Source of the DNA: Clostridiales bacterium
Lineage (GTDB): Bacteria > Bacillota_A > Clostridia > Christensenellales > Aristaeellaceae
Direction: 5' to 3'
DNA: 6,989 bases
NCBI GenBank assembly: GCA_012514855.1
Contig: JAAYZL010000194.1
Span: 1 to 6,989 of the forward strand
The notes beneath the pieces are model-generated. The model saw only the letters and a list, made by a program, of their open reading frames with translations. It made no database searches and was not told where the DNA came from. A program made the translations under genes and the position numbers. Positions 1-5,859 of the stretch are shown here, in pieces. How positions within the stretch are numbered: the first letter of the stretch is position 1; each line of letters begins with the position of its first letter.

Positions 1-110
1 AGAAGCTCCAGCGCGTCCACGACGTTGTTGTCGCGCCGGTTCTTCATCGCGCGGTGGTGCACGTATGCCGCGCTCCTGTCAAAGGGCACGACCTTCGGGT
101 CAAAGTTCAT
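1..110 (-). CDS. N-terminal fragment of an unidentified protein, possibly TPR-type
   Basis: Only the first 36 codons are inside the window; the gene runs off the left edge. The start ATG (110..108) overlaps the hslO stop codon as ATGA, and a GGAGGAG ribosome binding site lies 3-4 bases upstream inside the hslO 3' end, so the two genes are translationally coupled. The visible peptide begins MNFDPKVVPFDRSAAYVHHR and continues into an amphipathic helix ending in DALELL. The alternation of small and large residues in a helix followed by DALELL resembles helix A/B of a tetratricopeptide repeat, but one helix is too little to assign a family. No signal peptide or membrane segment is seen in this part. 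The reading frame and start are well supported; function is unknown. Confidence 0.72.
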   Translation of the reverse strand, partial: MNFDPKVVPFDRSAAYVHHRAMKNRRDNNVVDALEL

Positions 111-991
111 TCGCTCCTCCGATTCAATGCATATTCCAGGAGGGCCTTCAGCTCCTCCTCCGTGAAGCGGTAGCGCCGGTCGCAGAAGTGGCAGTTCACC
201 TCCGCGCCGTGCCGCTCTCGTATCATGTCGTCCAATTCCTCGCGCCCGATCGAGATCAGCGCGCGCTCCACGCGCTCTTTGGAGCAGTCGCAGCGGTACG
301 CCGGGCGAATCTCCTTCAAGACCTCCGGCTCGAGGTGCCCGAGCAGCTGCCGAACCGCGCCTGTCAAATGGTACTCGCCGATCGTCGCCGAGATGTCCGC
401 GAACATGCCGGCGCTCGTTTCGAGCGAGCGGACGGCGCTCTCGCCCGCGCCGGGCATCAATTGCACGATCAGCCCGCCCGCGGCCTCGACCCTGTCGCCC
501 ACGAGCACGCCGAGCGCGACGAGCGACGGCACCTGCTCGGAGGCCGTGAAGTACGTCGCGAAGTCCTCCGCGATCTCCCCGGACGCGAGGTTCACCTGCC
601 CGACGTACGGCTCCTTGAGCCCCAAATCCTTGACGACGGTCAGCTTGCCGTTTTTCCCGACCGCCGCGCCGACCGGCAGCTTCTCCCCCGCGCGCGGAAG
701 CTCTACGCCCGGGTTCTCGACGTAGCCCTTGACCGAGCCGTCGCTCCTTGCGACCGCGAGCACCGTCCCGATCGGGCCGCCGCCCTTGATCGAGACCGTC
801 ACGCTCTCGAGCGCGCCCTTCTGCATCGTGCCCAGCATCGAGGCCGCCATCAGCGTCCGTCCGAGCGCCGCGGCCGCCGTCCTGGAAAGCCCGTGCAGCG
901 CGCGCGCCTTTTCCACCATCTGCGTGCCCTCGATCAAGAGCGCCCGCGCCTGTCCGCCCATCAGCGATATGTGAAGCATTCCGTCGCCCAT
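107..991 (-). CDS. hslO: Hsp33 family redox-regulated molecular chaperone HslO
   Basis: A 294-residue protein, the usual length for Hsp33. Hsp33 is a cytoplasmic holdase: in its reduced form four cysteines bind zinc and the protein is inactive; oxidative stress plus unfolding forms disulfides, releases zinc and exposes the substrate-binding surface. The diagnostic C-terminal zinc centre is intact: C234 and C236 (RCDCS) and C267 and C270 (NCHFC), the CxC...CxxC pattern. The N-terminal domain carries family signatures such as AALGRTL (41-47) and the GTMQKG turn (54-59), and the middle contains EQVPSLVALGVLV (152-164). The start at 991 fits the family N-terminus and has AAGGAG six bases upstream, embedded in the methyltransferase stop codon (TAAGGAG). 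It is second in a leftward operon behind the methyltransferase and overlaps the next gene by ATGA. Identification is secure; no missing residues were found. Confidence 0.96.
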   Translation of the reverse strand: MGDGMLHISLMGGQARALLIEGTQMVEKARALHGLSRTAAAALGRTLMAASMLGTMQKGALESVTVSIKGGGPIGTVLAVARSDGSVKGYVENPGVELPRAGEKLPVGAAVGKNGKLTVVKDLGLKEPYVGQVNLASGEIAEDFATYFTASEQVPSLVALGVLVGDRVEAAGGLIVQLMPGAGESAVRSLETSAGMFADISATIGEYHLTGAVRQLLGHLEPEVLKEIRPAYRCDCSKERVERALISIGREELDDMIRERHGAEVNCHFCDRRYRFTEEELKALLEYALNRRSE

Positions 992-1001
992 CCGCTTCTC
1001 C

Positions 1002-1748
1002 TTATGCCCTCCGCGCCAGAAAGTGCAGGCGCTCTTCGTCGTCGGCCGGAGGCGCGAACGTCCGGTCGCCGAATACCTCTATCCCCGAAAAGCCCTCTTC
1101 GCCGAGCAGCTCGACCAGCTCTTCCCCGCTGTGCGCGCGCTGCGCGTGCCTTTCCTGAAACCGCCGGTAGCGGCCGTCCGCCTCGCGCACGAAGAACGTC
1201 ACGTCCATCTTCACCAAATGCCTCTGCGCGTCGAGCCGGTTTTCCCACAAATAGGCGATATCCTCGCGCTCCTCGCCTAAAAAGGCGTTCCCGAGGCGCT
1301 TCTCCAGCTTGTGCCTCGACGAGATGTCGAACGCCAGCGCGCCGCCGGGCCGTATCGCCGCGCGCGCCGCCCGGAAGAACGCGCGGAGCCGGGCCTCGGT
1401 CAAGAGGTAGTTCACGCCGTCGCAGACCGAGACGACCGCGTCGACCGGCCTCGGGACGGACAGCTCGCACATGTCCTGGCACACGAGCATCGCGCTCTCC
1501 CCGGCCGCCCGGAACTTCTCGCCCGCGCGCCTGAGCATCGCGCCGGAGAGGTCCGCGCCGGTCACGCGCGCGCCGAGCCGCGCAAACTCGAGCGCCATCG
1601 AGCCGGTTCCGCAGCCCGCGTCGTAGATCGTCCCCGGAAAAACGCCCGCGCGGCCGAGCAGCGCCCGGTAATACTCTGCCCATTTCGGATAATCGAAATC
1701 GTCCATCATGGCGTCGTACACGTCCGCGAGCGCGCCGAACGGCTGCAT
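1002..1748 (-). CDS. class I SAM-dependent methyltransferase, substrate unknown
   Basis: 248 residues with a Rossmann-type SAM-binding fold. Motif I is YDAGCGTGS (42-50; D43, G45, G47, G49), followed by the acidic residue that ends strand beta2 (ADLSGAML, D66), a motif around VCQDMCEL (89-96), and motif IV-like VVSVCDGVNYLL (105-116). IRPGGALAFD (132-141) is the usual post-beta4/beta5 loop. The C-terminal third is the small beta-rich extension common in bacterial YqeM-like small-molecule methyltransferases; the methyl acceptor cannot be read from sequence. The frame stays open upstream to 1871, but the ATG at 1748 is chosen because GGAGGG lies nine bases before it, the promoter -10 lies at 1779-1774, and the protein then begins MQPFGALADVYDAMM, as relatives do. 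The ATG at 1757 abuts the ribosome binding site and is unlikely. It is the first gene of the leftward operon; its stop is part of the hslO ribosome binding site. Pairing with an oxidative-stress chaperone does not by itself reveal function. Confidence 0.9.
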   Translation of the reverse strand: MQPFGALADVYDAMMDDFDYPKWAEYYRALLGRAGVFPGTIYDAGCGTGSMALEFARLGARVTGADLSGAMLRRAGEKFRAAGESAMLVCQDMCELSVPRPVDAVVSVCDGVNYLLTEARLRAFFRAARAAIRPGGALAFDISSRHKLEKRLGNAFLGEEREDIAYLWENRLDAQRHLVKMDVTFFVREADGRYRRFQERHAQRAHSGEELVELLGEEGFSGIEVFGDRTFAPPADDEERLHFLARRA

Positions 1749-1773
1749 AAACCGCATCCCTCCCCATTGCATT

Positions 1774-1802
1774 ATTTTACCACACGCGCCCCGCGTTTGC
1801 AA
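1774..1802 (-). promoter_or_regulatory. sigma-A-type promoter for the methyltransferase-hslO operon
   Basis: On the minus strand TTGCAA (1802..1797, 4 of 6 to the -35 consensus) is followed by exactly 17 bases and TAAAAT (1779..1774, 5 of 6 to the -10 consensus). TGTG at 1784..1781 one base before the -10 is the Gram-positive extended -10 (TRTGn) element. Predicted start of transcription is near 1767, giving a leader of about 19 nt that contains the GGGGAGGG ribosome binding site. This excludes the upstream in-frame extension of the methyltransferase reading frame. Confidence 0.75.
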
Positions 1803-1809
1803 CCTGCGA

Positions 1810-1828
1810 TAACCGAAAGCTAACCGAA
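1810..1828. repeat. 11-bp-period direct repeat between divergent promoters, candidate regulator site
   Basis: TAACCGAA occurs at 1810-1817 and again, perfectly, at 1821-1828, separated by AGC: a period of 11 bp, one helical turn. Read on the minus strand it is TTCGGTTA-GCT-TTCGGTTA, ending seven bases upstream of the operon -35 box. A third degenerate core (AACC, 1801-1804) follows at 10-11 bp and overlaps the -35. On the plus strand the repeat ends about six bases before the expected -35 position of the phosphatase promoter. Tandem half-sites with this spacing just upstream of -35 are typical of OmpR/PhoB-family regulators. That it is an operator is inference. Confidence 0.5.
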
Positions 1829-1834
1829 TCCGCC

Positions 1835-1863
1835 CGGCAGAGCACGCGGAAAACCGGTACAAT
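1835..1863 (+). promoter_or_regulatory. possible weak promoter for the HAD phosphatase gene
   Basis: TACAAT at 1858-1863 matches 5 of 6 of the -10 consensus and would start transcription near 1870, 28 bases before the chosen start codon. At the 17-bp spacing the -35 region (1835-1840, CGGCAG) bears no resemblance to TTGACA, and there is no TGn extension. A promoter lacking a -35 box but flanked by an upstream tandem repeat would be consistent with activator dependence. An alternative -10, TATTAT at 1874-1879, lies too close to the ribosome binding site. Weakly supported. Confidence 0.33.
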
Positions 1864-1897
1864 AATACCATCCTATTATGGACGGAGGATGCCCGCG

Positions 1898-2545
1898 ATG
1901 AAACACAATTGCGTGATTTTCGACCTGGACGGAACGCTTCTTGACACGCTGGAGGATTTGCGGGACGCCGTCAACAGAGCGCTCGCGAATCGCGGGCACT
2001 CGCCGCGCTCCCTCGACGAGGTGCGGCTGTTCGTCGGAAACGGCATCATGAAGCTGATCGAGCGCGCGGTTCCGGAAGGCACGCCCGCGTCCGAGATCGG
2101 GGAGATCGCCGCCGACTTCCGCAGCCGCTACGACAATGCGCTCAACGTCAAGACGCATCCGTACCCCGGAATCATGGAACTCCTTGAAAAACTGCGCGCC
2201 GCGGGCGTCAAAATCTGCGTCAACTCCAACAAGTATGACCCGGCCGTGCGGCTTCTCTGCGAGGCGCATTTTTCCGGGCTGTACGACGCCGCGGTCGGCG
2301 AATCCGCAGCCGTCCCGAAAAAGCCGTCGCCGGCCGGGGTCGAATACCTTCTTGCCGCGGTTGGCGCAAAAAAAAGCGGCGCCGTGTACATAGGCGACAG
2401 CTCCGTCGACCAAGAGACCGCGAAAAACGCGGGCGTCATGTTCGCGTGGGTGTCGTGGGGCTTCCGCAGGCCGTCCGAGATGCCGGAAATCCCCCAACTG
2501 CGCTTCGACGACGCCGGGAAACTCTCCGATTATCTGTTGAACTGA
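1898..2545 (+). CDS. HAD superfamily hydrolase, phosphoglycolate phosphatase-like (Gph/PpaX type)
   Basis: 215 residues, normal for subfamily IA HAD phosphatases. All four catalytic motifs are present: motif I FDLDGTLLDT (8-17) with nucleophile D9 and acid/base D11; motif II VNSN (108-111) with S110; motif III K142 in PKKPSP; motif IV IGDSSVD (165-171) with metal-binding D167 and D171. Residues 18-83 form the helical cap (type C1), including FVGNGIMKLIERAVPEG, which resembles the phosphoglycolate phosphatase signature (FVGxGxxxLxxRAL). The enzyme would hydrolyse a small phosphate monoester in the cytoplasm; 2-phosphoglycolate is the closest guess, but members with pyrophosphatase or sugar-phosphate activity look alike. 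The start at 1898 is nine bases from GGAGG (1884-1888); the in-frame ATG at 1889 abuts that site and is rejected. It is transcribed alone, divergent from the methyltransferase operon and convergent with the kinase gene, four bases from its stop. Confidence 0.92.
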   Translation: MKHNCVIFDLDGTLLDTLEDLRDAVNRALANRGHSPRSLDEVRLFVGNGIMKLIERAVPEGTPASEIGEIAADFRSRYDNALNVKTHPYPGIMELLEKLRAAGVKICVNSNKYDPAVRLLCEAHFSGLYDAAVGESAAVPKKPSPAGVEYLLAAVGAKKSGAVYIGDSSVDQETAKNAGVMFAWVSWGFRRPSEMPEIPQLRFDDAGKLSDYLLN

Positions 2546-2549
2546 CCCC

Positions 2550-4355
2550 TTACGCGGACTTCTTCAGCGTGAAGAAGAACTCCGAGCCCTCGTCCCTTTT
2601 CGCGTTGACGCCGATCTCGCCGCCCATCAACTCCACCACGAGCTTCGCGACCGCGAGGCCGAGCCCGGTGCCGGAGGTGCGCATGCGGCTCTTGTCGGCC
2701 TTGTAGAAGCGCTCCCAGATGAACGGCAGGTCCTTCGGCTCGATGCCGACGCCGGTGTCGACGACGCCGACGCGCACTTGGTCCGGCTCGTCCTGCGCAT
2801 AGACGGTGACGCTGCCGCCCGCGGGCGTGAAGCTGAGCGCGTTGTCGATGAAGATGATCAGCACCTGCAAAATCCTGTCCTCGTTGCCGATGCACGTGAG
2901 CGCGGAGCTCCCGGTGTCGGCCGAGAGCGCGACGCCGGCGCCGTCGGCCATGTTCTTCATCCTCCGGACGGCCGCGTCGACGATGCCCCGAAGCTCCAGC
3001 TCCTCCATCTCGAGCGCGACCCGGCCGTCCTGCAGCCGCGACATGTCGAGCATCTCGCGCACGAGCTTTTCGAGCCTGAGCGTCTCCTGATAGATGACGC
3101 GGTAGCACTCCGCGCGCTCCTCGTCGGTGTCGATATAGCCGTCCATCAGCGGCTCCACCATGCCGCGGATGCCGGTCAGGGGCGTCCGGAGCTCGTGCGA
3201 GATGTTCGCCACGTAGTCTCGCCGGAGCTGCTCCAGCCGCTCGGACTCGCTGACGTCCTGAATCAGGCACACCGCGCCGGTCGCCAAGCCCTTCTCGTCA
3301 AACAGCGGCGACGCGGTCGCGGCGATCTTCCGCCCCGACGGGCTCTGCCAGCCGGCGCGAAGCCGCTCGCCGGAGCGCACGCACTCCTCGAGCAGCTTTG
3401 AAAGCGCGCGGAAGCCGTCGGTATCCTCGGCGCCGGGGTGATCGGGGTTCCCGACCTCCATCAGCCCCCAAAACGCCTCGTTCCGGTGCACGCCCTCGAG
3501 CTTCGCGTTCACGGCGATGATGCCCTCGCCGATCGAGCCGATGATCAATTCCAGCTTGTCGCGCTCCTCGCGCAGCCGCCGGATGACGTCCGAGAGCCGC
3601 GCGGAGAGCGTGTTCAGCGTATTTCCGAGCTCGCCCAATTCGTCGTGGTTCGGGATCGAGATGTGCGCGTCGAGCTCGCCCTCCGCGATGCGCCGGGCGA
3701 CCTGCGTCAATCTCCGGATCGGGTTTGTCAGCACCTGCGTGAGCTTCAGCGCGACCGCGACCGCGAACATCACCGTGACGAGCGCCGTCATGATGAGCAG
3801 CATCTGCAGAAACTTCGTGAGGCTGCGGATCTGCGCGACCGGCTGCGCGAGGATCACGCCGCCGACGACCCGGCCCTCGGCGTTGCGGACCGGCGTGCCG
3901 GCGAACAGGATCACGCCCGACGCGAACTCGAACTGGCGGATGTCGGCGACCGTCTCGCCGCTGAACATCCGCGAGACGAACTGCTGGTCGATCGCGCTGA
4001 TGATCTCGGTGCGGGTGAGTTCCCCGCCGCCGGGCGGCGCGTCGTCCCGCGTCCCGATGTGCGTCAGGACGAAGCTGCGGTTGACGTAGAGCACCATCGA
4101 GCTCGTCAGGTTCTGAAACTGGTCGATCGTCCGCTTGTCGGGCAGCATGAGCTCCGGCCCCTTCTGCACCTCATAGGAGGCGATGTACTCGGCCTGCCGG
4201 ACGAGCCCCTCGATCGCCTTGTCCTGCACGAAGCGGAAGCTCAGCGCGTAGGCCAGCACGCACGCGAACACGATCGCGAACAGCGCCAGCGCCGCGTGGC
4301 TGATCAGCGTCTTCGCCCCGATCGTCCACGACCGGTAGCGCCATCTCTCGGCCAT
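2550..4355 (-). CDS. membrane sensor histidine kinase (2TM-sensor-HAMP-PAS-HisKA-HATPase)
   Basis: 601 residues with a complete kinase architecture as in WalK, PhoR and ResE. TM1 is about 19-40; an extracytoplasmic sensor of roughly 140 residues (41-182) follows, with VILFAGTPVRNAEGRVVGGVILAQ-like strands (148-171) suggesting a PAS/Cache-like fold; TM2 is 183-207; HAMP 205-260 (P212, E239-L240-G241); a cytoplasmic PAS domain about 265-370; HisKA with NISHELRTPL (384-393), phosphoacceptor H387, and E388/T391 of the HExxT phosphatase motif; HATPase with N-box N505, G1 DTGVG (533-537), F-box around FIWERFYKAD (545-554), and G2 GTGLGLA (562-568). No essential residue is missing. It should autophosphorylate and pass phosphate to the regulator encoded just upstream. 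The start codon lies three bases after the regulator stop, with GGGGA seven bases upstream. The ligand is not predictable. No WalH/WalI-type accessory gene follows, so an orthology claim to WalK would be unsafe. Confidence 0.95.
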   Translation of the reverse strand: MAERWRYRSWTIGAKTLISHAALALFAIVFACVLAYALSFRFVQDKAIEGLVRQAEYIASYEVQKGPELMLPDKRTIDQFQNLTSSMVLYVNRSFVLTHIGTRDDAPPGGGELTRTEIISAIDQQFVSRMFSGETVADIRQFEFASGVILFAGTPVRNAEGRVVGGVILAQPVAQIRSLTKFLQMLLIMTALVTVMFAVAVALKLTQVLTNPIRRLTQVARRIAEGELDAHISIPNHDELGELGNTLNTLSARLSDVIRRLREERDKLELIIGSIGEGIIAVNAKLEGVHRNEAFWGLMEVGNPDHPGAEDTDGFRALSKLLEECVRSGERLRAGWQSPSGRKIAATASPLFDEKGLATGAVCLIQDVSESERLEQLRRDYVANISHELRTPLTGIRGMVEPLMDGYIDTDEERAECYRVIYQETLRLEKLVREMLDMSRLQDGRVALEMEELELRGIVDAAVRRMKNMADGAGVALSADTGSSALTCIGNEDRILQVLIIFIDNALSFTPAGGSVTVYAQDEPDQVRVGVVDTGVGIEPKDLPFIWERFYKADKSRMRTSGTGLGLAVAKLVVELMGGEIGVNAKRDEGSEFFFTLKKSA

Positions 4356-4358
4356 TCG

Positions 4359-5063
4359 TCATTCCCCGATCTCAAAGCGGTAGCCCACGCCCCACACGGT
4401 CTTGATGTCCCAGCCGTTGCCCTCCTGGCAGAGCTTCGCGCGGATGCGCTTGATGTGGCTGTCGACGGCGCGCGTGTCGCCCAGGAAGTCGTAGCCCCAG
4501 ATGCTCTGCAGCAGATGCTCGCGGCTAAACACCATGCCGGGGTTGTTCGCGAGCGTCCAGATGATCTCGATCTCCTTGGGCGTGCAGGGCACGAGCTTTC
4601 CGCCGAGCTTCACCGTAAACGCGCTCATGTCTATGTCGAGGTTTTCGACGACGAGATGCGAAGCCTTCCCCGAGTCCTTCATCTCGTGCATCCGGCGCAA
4701 GACCGCCTTGACGCGCGCGAGCACTTCCCGGGGGCTGAACGGCTTTGTGATGTAGTCGTCCGCGCCCAATTCGAGGCCGAGCAGCTTGTCGAACTCCTCG
4801 CCCTTCGCCGTCAGCATGATGATCGGCAGATTCGTCTCCTTGCGAATCTCGCGGCAGACCATCAATCCGTCCATCTTGGGCATCATGATGTCGAGCAGCA
4901 CGATGTCCGGCCGCGCCTTGCGCGCGTGCTCGATCGCCTCCTGCCCGTCGTAGGCCGAGATCATCTGGTAGCCTTCCCTGCGGAAATACGTATTGAGCGA
5001 CTGGTGGACGTTGATGTCGTCGTCCGCCACGAGTATTTTGTACCCCGAGCGGTATTCCTCCAT
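4359..5063 (-). CDS. OmpR/PhoB-family response regulator (REC + winged helix)
   Basis: 234 residues, standard for the family. The receiver domain (about 7-122) has the acidic pair D14/D15, phosphoacceptor D58 in LLDIMMP, T85 in MLTAKG, and K107 in YITKPF, all in place. The C-terminal winged-helix DNA-binding domain (about 136-232) has PCTPKEIEIIWTLANN (159-174), the recognition helix around TRAVDSHIKRIRAKL (197-211), and the wing VWGVGYRFE (223-231). Phosphorylation by the neighbouring kinase should promote dimerisation and binding to tandem half-sites spaced by one helical turn. The start at 5063 is set by AAAGGAGG eight bases upstream and by the protein start MEEYRSGYKILVADDD. An in-frame ATG at 5123 would add 20 residues, but has no ribosome binding site and is unlike the family. 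It is first in a leftward operon with the kinase gene, only three bases apart. Resembles PhoP/WalR/ResD; the exact orthologue is undetermined. Confidence 0.95.
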   Translation of the reverse strand: MEEYRSGYKILVADDDINVHQSLNTYFRREGYQMISAYDGQEAIEHARKARPDIVLLDIMMPKMDGLMVCREIRKETNLPIIMLTAKGEEFDKLLGLELGADDYITKPFSPREVLARVKAVLRRMHEMKDSGKASHLVVENLDIDMSAFTVKLGGKLVPCTPKEIEIIWTLANNPGMVFSREHLLQSIWGYDFLGDTRAVDSHIKRIRAKLCQEGNGWDIKTVWGVGYRFEIGE

Positions 5064-5166
5064 TCGAGCCTCCTCCTTTGGTGTTGGTGGAAAAAGGATA
5101 GCATCTTTCCTTGTCAAATTCATGGCAAAATTCCGTCTTCGCGAAACGCAGCGCGCTTGGGCCGCT
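5064..5166 (-). promoter_or_regulatory. ~100-nt untranslated leader of the two-component operon
   Basis: The stretch between the predicted transcription start (near 5166) and the regulator start codon is long for such an operon. On the minus strand AAGGA (5112..5108) can pair with TCCTT (5098..5094), while the overlapping TCCTTT (5098..5093) can instead pair with AAAGGA (5079..5074), which is the ribosome binding site. The two pairings exclude one another. Both stems are short (5 and 6 bp), so this may be chance. TTGACA at 5117..5112 looks like a -35 box but has no -10 at usable distance. Confidence 0.3.
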
Positions 5167-5172
5167 TGCTAC

Positions 5173-5201
5173 ATTATAGCACACAATAACGGCATGCGCA
5201 A
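5173..5201 (-). promoter_or_regulatory. extended -10 promoter of the two-component operon
   Basis: On the minus strand TTGCGC (5201..5196, 3 of 6 to the -35 consensus) is followed by 17 bases and a perfect TATAAT (5178..5173). TGTG at 5183..5180 plus one base gives the full TRTGn extended -10 element, which compensates for the weak -35. Transcription should start near 5166-5167. The 12-mer TGTGCTATAATG is identical to that in the promoter at 6933-6944. Confidence 0.8.
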
Positions 5202-5223
5202 TTTTCCAGTCATACTTTGCGCG
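5196..5223. repeat. inverted repeat GCGCAA-N16-TTGCGC over the two-component promoter
   Basis: GCGCAA (5196-5201) and TTGCGC (5218-5223) form a perfect 6-bp dyad separated by 16 bases. The left arm coincides with the -35 box of the leftward promoter; the right arm lies upstream of it. The 22-bp centre-to-centre distance is two helical turns. It could be an operator for a dimeric regulator. In GC-rich DNA a 6-bp dyad can also arise by chance. Confidence 0.3.
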
Positions 5224-5271
5224 TTGCGGCACAAAATACGCTCGACGGATTTTCAACCGGAGCGTGAGGCC

Positions 5272-5859
5272 ATGGAAAAAAATCTTCGGTCGCTGAACGG
5301 CCTTCCGGTGGTGCTCTCCGGCAGGAAGCTCGGCCGCGTCGTACAGGCGTCGGTTTCCGAGGACTTCATGCTGATGGAGGGGCTTTGGGTCGACGCCGGA
5401 CTGTCCGGAACGCGGTTTGTCCCGACGGATGCGATACAGGTCTTGGGTGAGGTTTCGGTAACGGTTGATTCGCCCGGGAAGCGCCTGCGCATGCGCGAGC
5501 GCCCGCTGTTCAGGCGCGCGGTAACCACCGACGGCGCGAGGCTCGGCGCGGTCGTCGGGGCGACGGTGGACGACATGAGTTTTCAAATCTGTTCCCTGAT
5601 CGTCTCCACCGGCGTCTTCGACGACCTGTTCCGCGGAAGGTTGAAAATCCGTCGTTTTCAGGCGAGCCTTGCCGACGGCGAGGTCATCGTCGACACGAAG
5701 ATAAGGGAGGGAGACTTCTATGAGAGGCGGAATGATCAAGGGCCTGATTACCGGCGCGGTACTGGGCGGCGCGGCGGCGACGGTCTTCGGCATCATGAAC
5801 TGGAGGACGGAGCGCAAATGGTACCAGCAGGCGCAGCGAATAAGCAACAAAGTGGCTAG
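5272..5859 (+). CDS. PRC-barrel domain protein, two repeats, with an anomalous C-terminal tail
   Basis: 195 residues as it stands. Two PRC-barrel-like units follow each other: about 6-66 (NGLPVVLSGRKLGRVVQASV... ending in PTDAIQVLG) and about 78-142 (RRAVTTDGARLGAVVGATVDD...). The first shows the classic PRC pattern of GxxLGxV followed by a later P-x-D-A/I exit strand. PRC-barrels are small beta-barrels that mediate binding at membranes or to RNA-processing factors; in Bacillota such proteins are mostly uncharacterised. The start at 5272 has GGAG nine bases upstream (5259-5262). After residue 150 the sequence becomes a low-complexity, Arg/Gly/Asp/Gln-rich tail (about 45 residues), out of frame over the next gene, with third-position G+C near half against about 80 percent in the overlapping frame. 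TAA at 5702-5704 in the +1 frame would end the gene just before the next ribosome binding site. So the tail is likely a frameshift product or a lost stop. No clear promoter was found. Confidence 0.78.
   Translation: MEKNLRSLNGLPVVLSGRKLGRVVQASVSEDFMLMEGLWVDAGLSGTRFVPTDAIQVLGEVSVTVDSPGKRLRMRERPLFRRAVTTDGARLGAVVGATVDDMSFQICSLIVSTGVFDDLFRGRLKIRRFQASLADGEVIVDTKIREGDFYERRNDQGPDYRRGTGRRGGDGLRHHELEDGAQMVPAGAANKQQSG

Noticed and set aside
65..1534. Long rightward open frame of 489 codons opposite hslO and the methyltransferase
   Set aside because: It is rich in Arg, Ala, Pro and His with no recognisable domain, typical of an antisense shadow in GC-rich DNA; the two genes on the other strand have intact catalytic or zinc motifs.
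5095..5117. Second leftward promoter with TTGACA (5117..5112) and TATCCT (5100..5095)
   Set aside because: The spacer is only 11 bp and no acceptable -10 hexamer lies at 16-18 bp.
5064..5123. 20-residue N-terminal extension of the response regulator from the ATG at 5123
   Set aside because: There is no ribosome binding site before 5123, whereas AAAGGAGG precedes the ATG at 5063, where the family's normal start falls.
5171..5184. WalR-type TGT repeats in the two-component promoter
   Set aside because: The two TGT cores are 10 bp apart rather than 11 and do not match TGTWAH; they are explained by the extended -10 element.
3438..5189. Long rightward open frame of 583 codons opposite the kinase and regulator genes
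   Set aside because: Its composition (Arg, Asp, His, Leu repeats) mirrors the complement of the kinase and regulator codons, and it has no ribosome binding site or motif.
5192..5218. Sporulation-type promoter for the PRC-barrel gene (GCATG and CATACTTT)
   Set aside because: CATACTTT resembles a sigma-E/K -10, but the spacing to GCATG is 12-14 bp and the -35 match is partial, fitting neither the sigma-E/K nor the sigma-F/G rules well.
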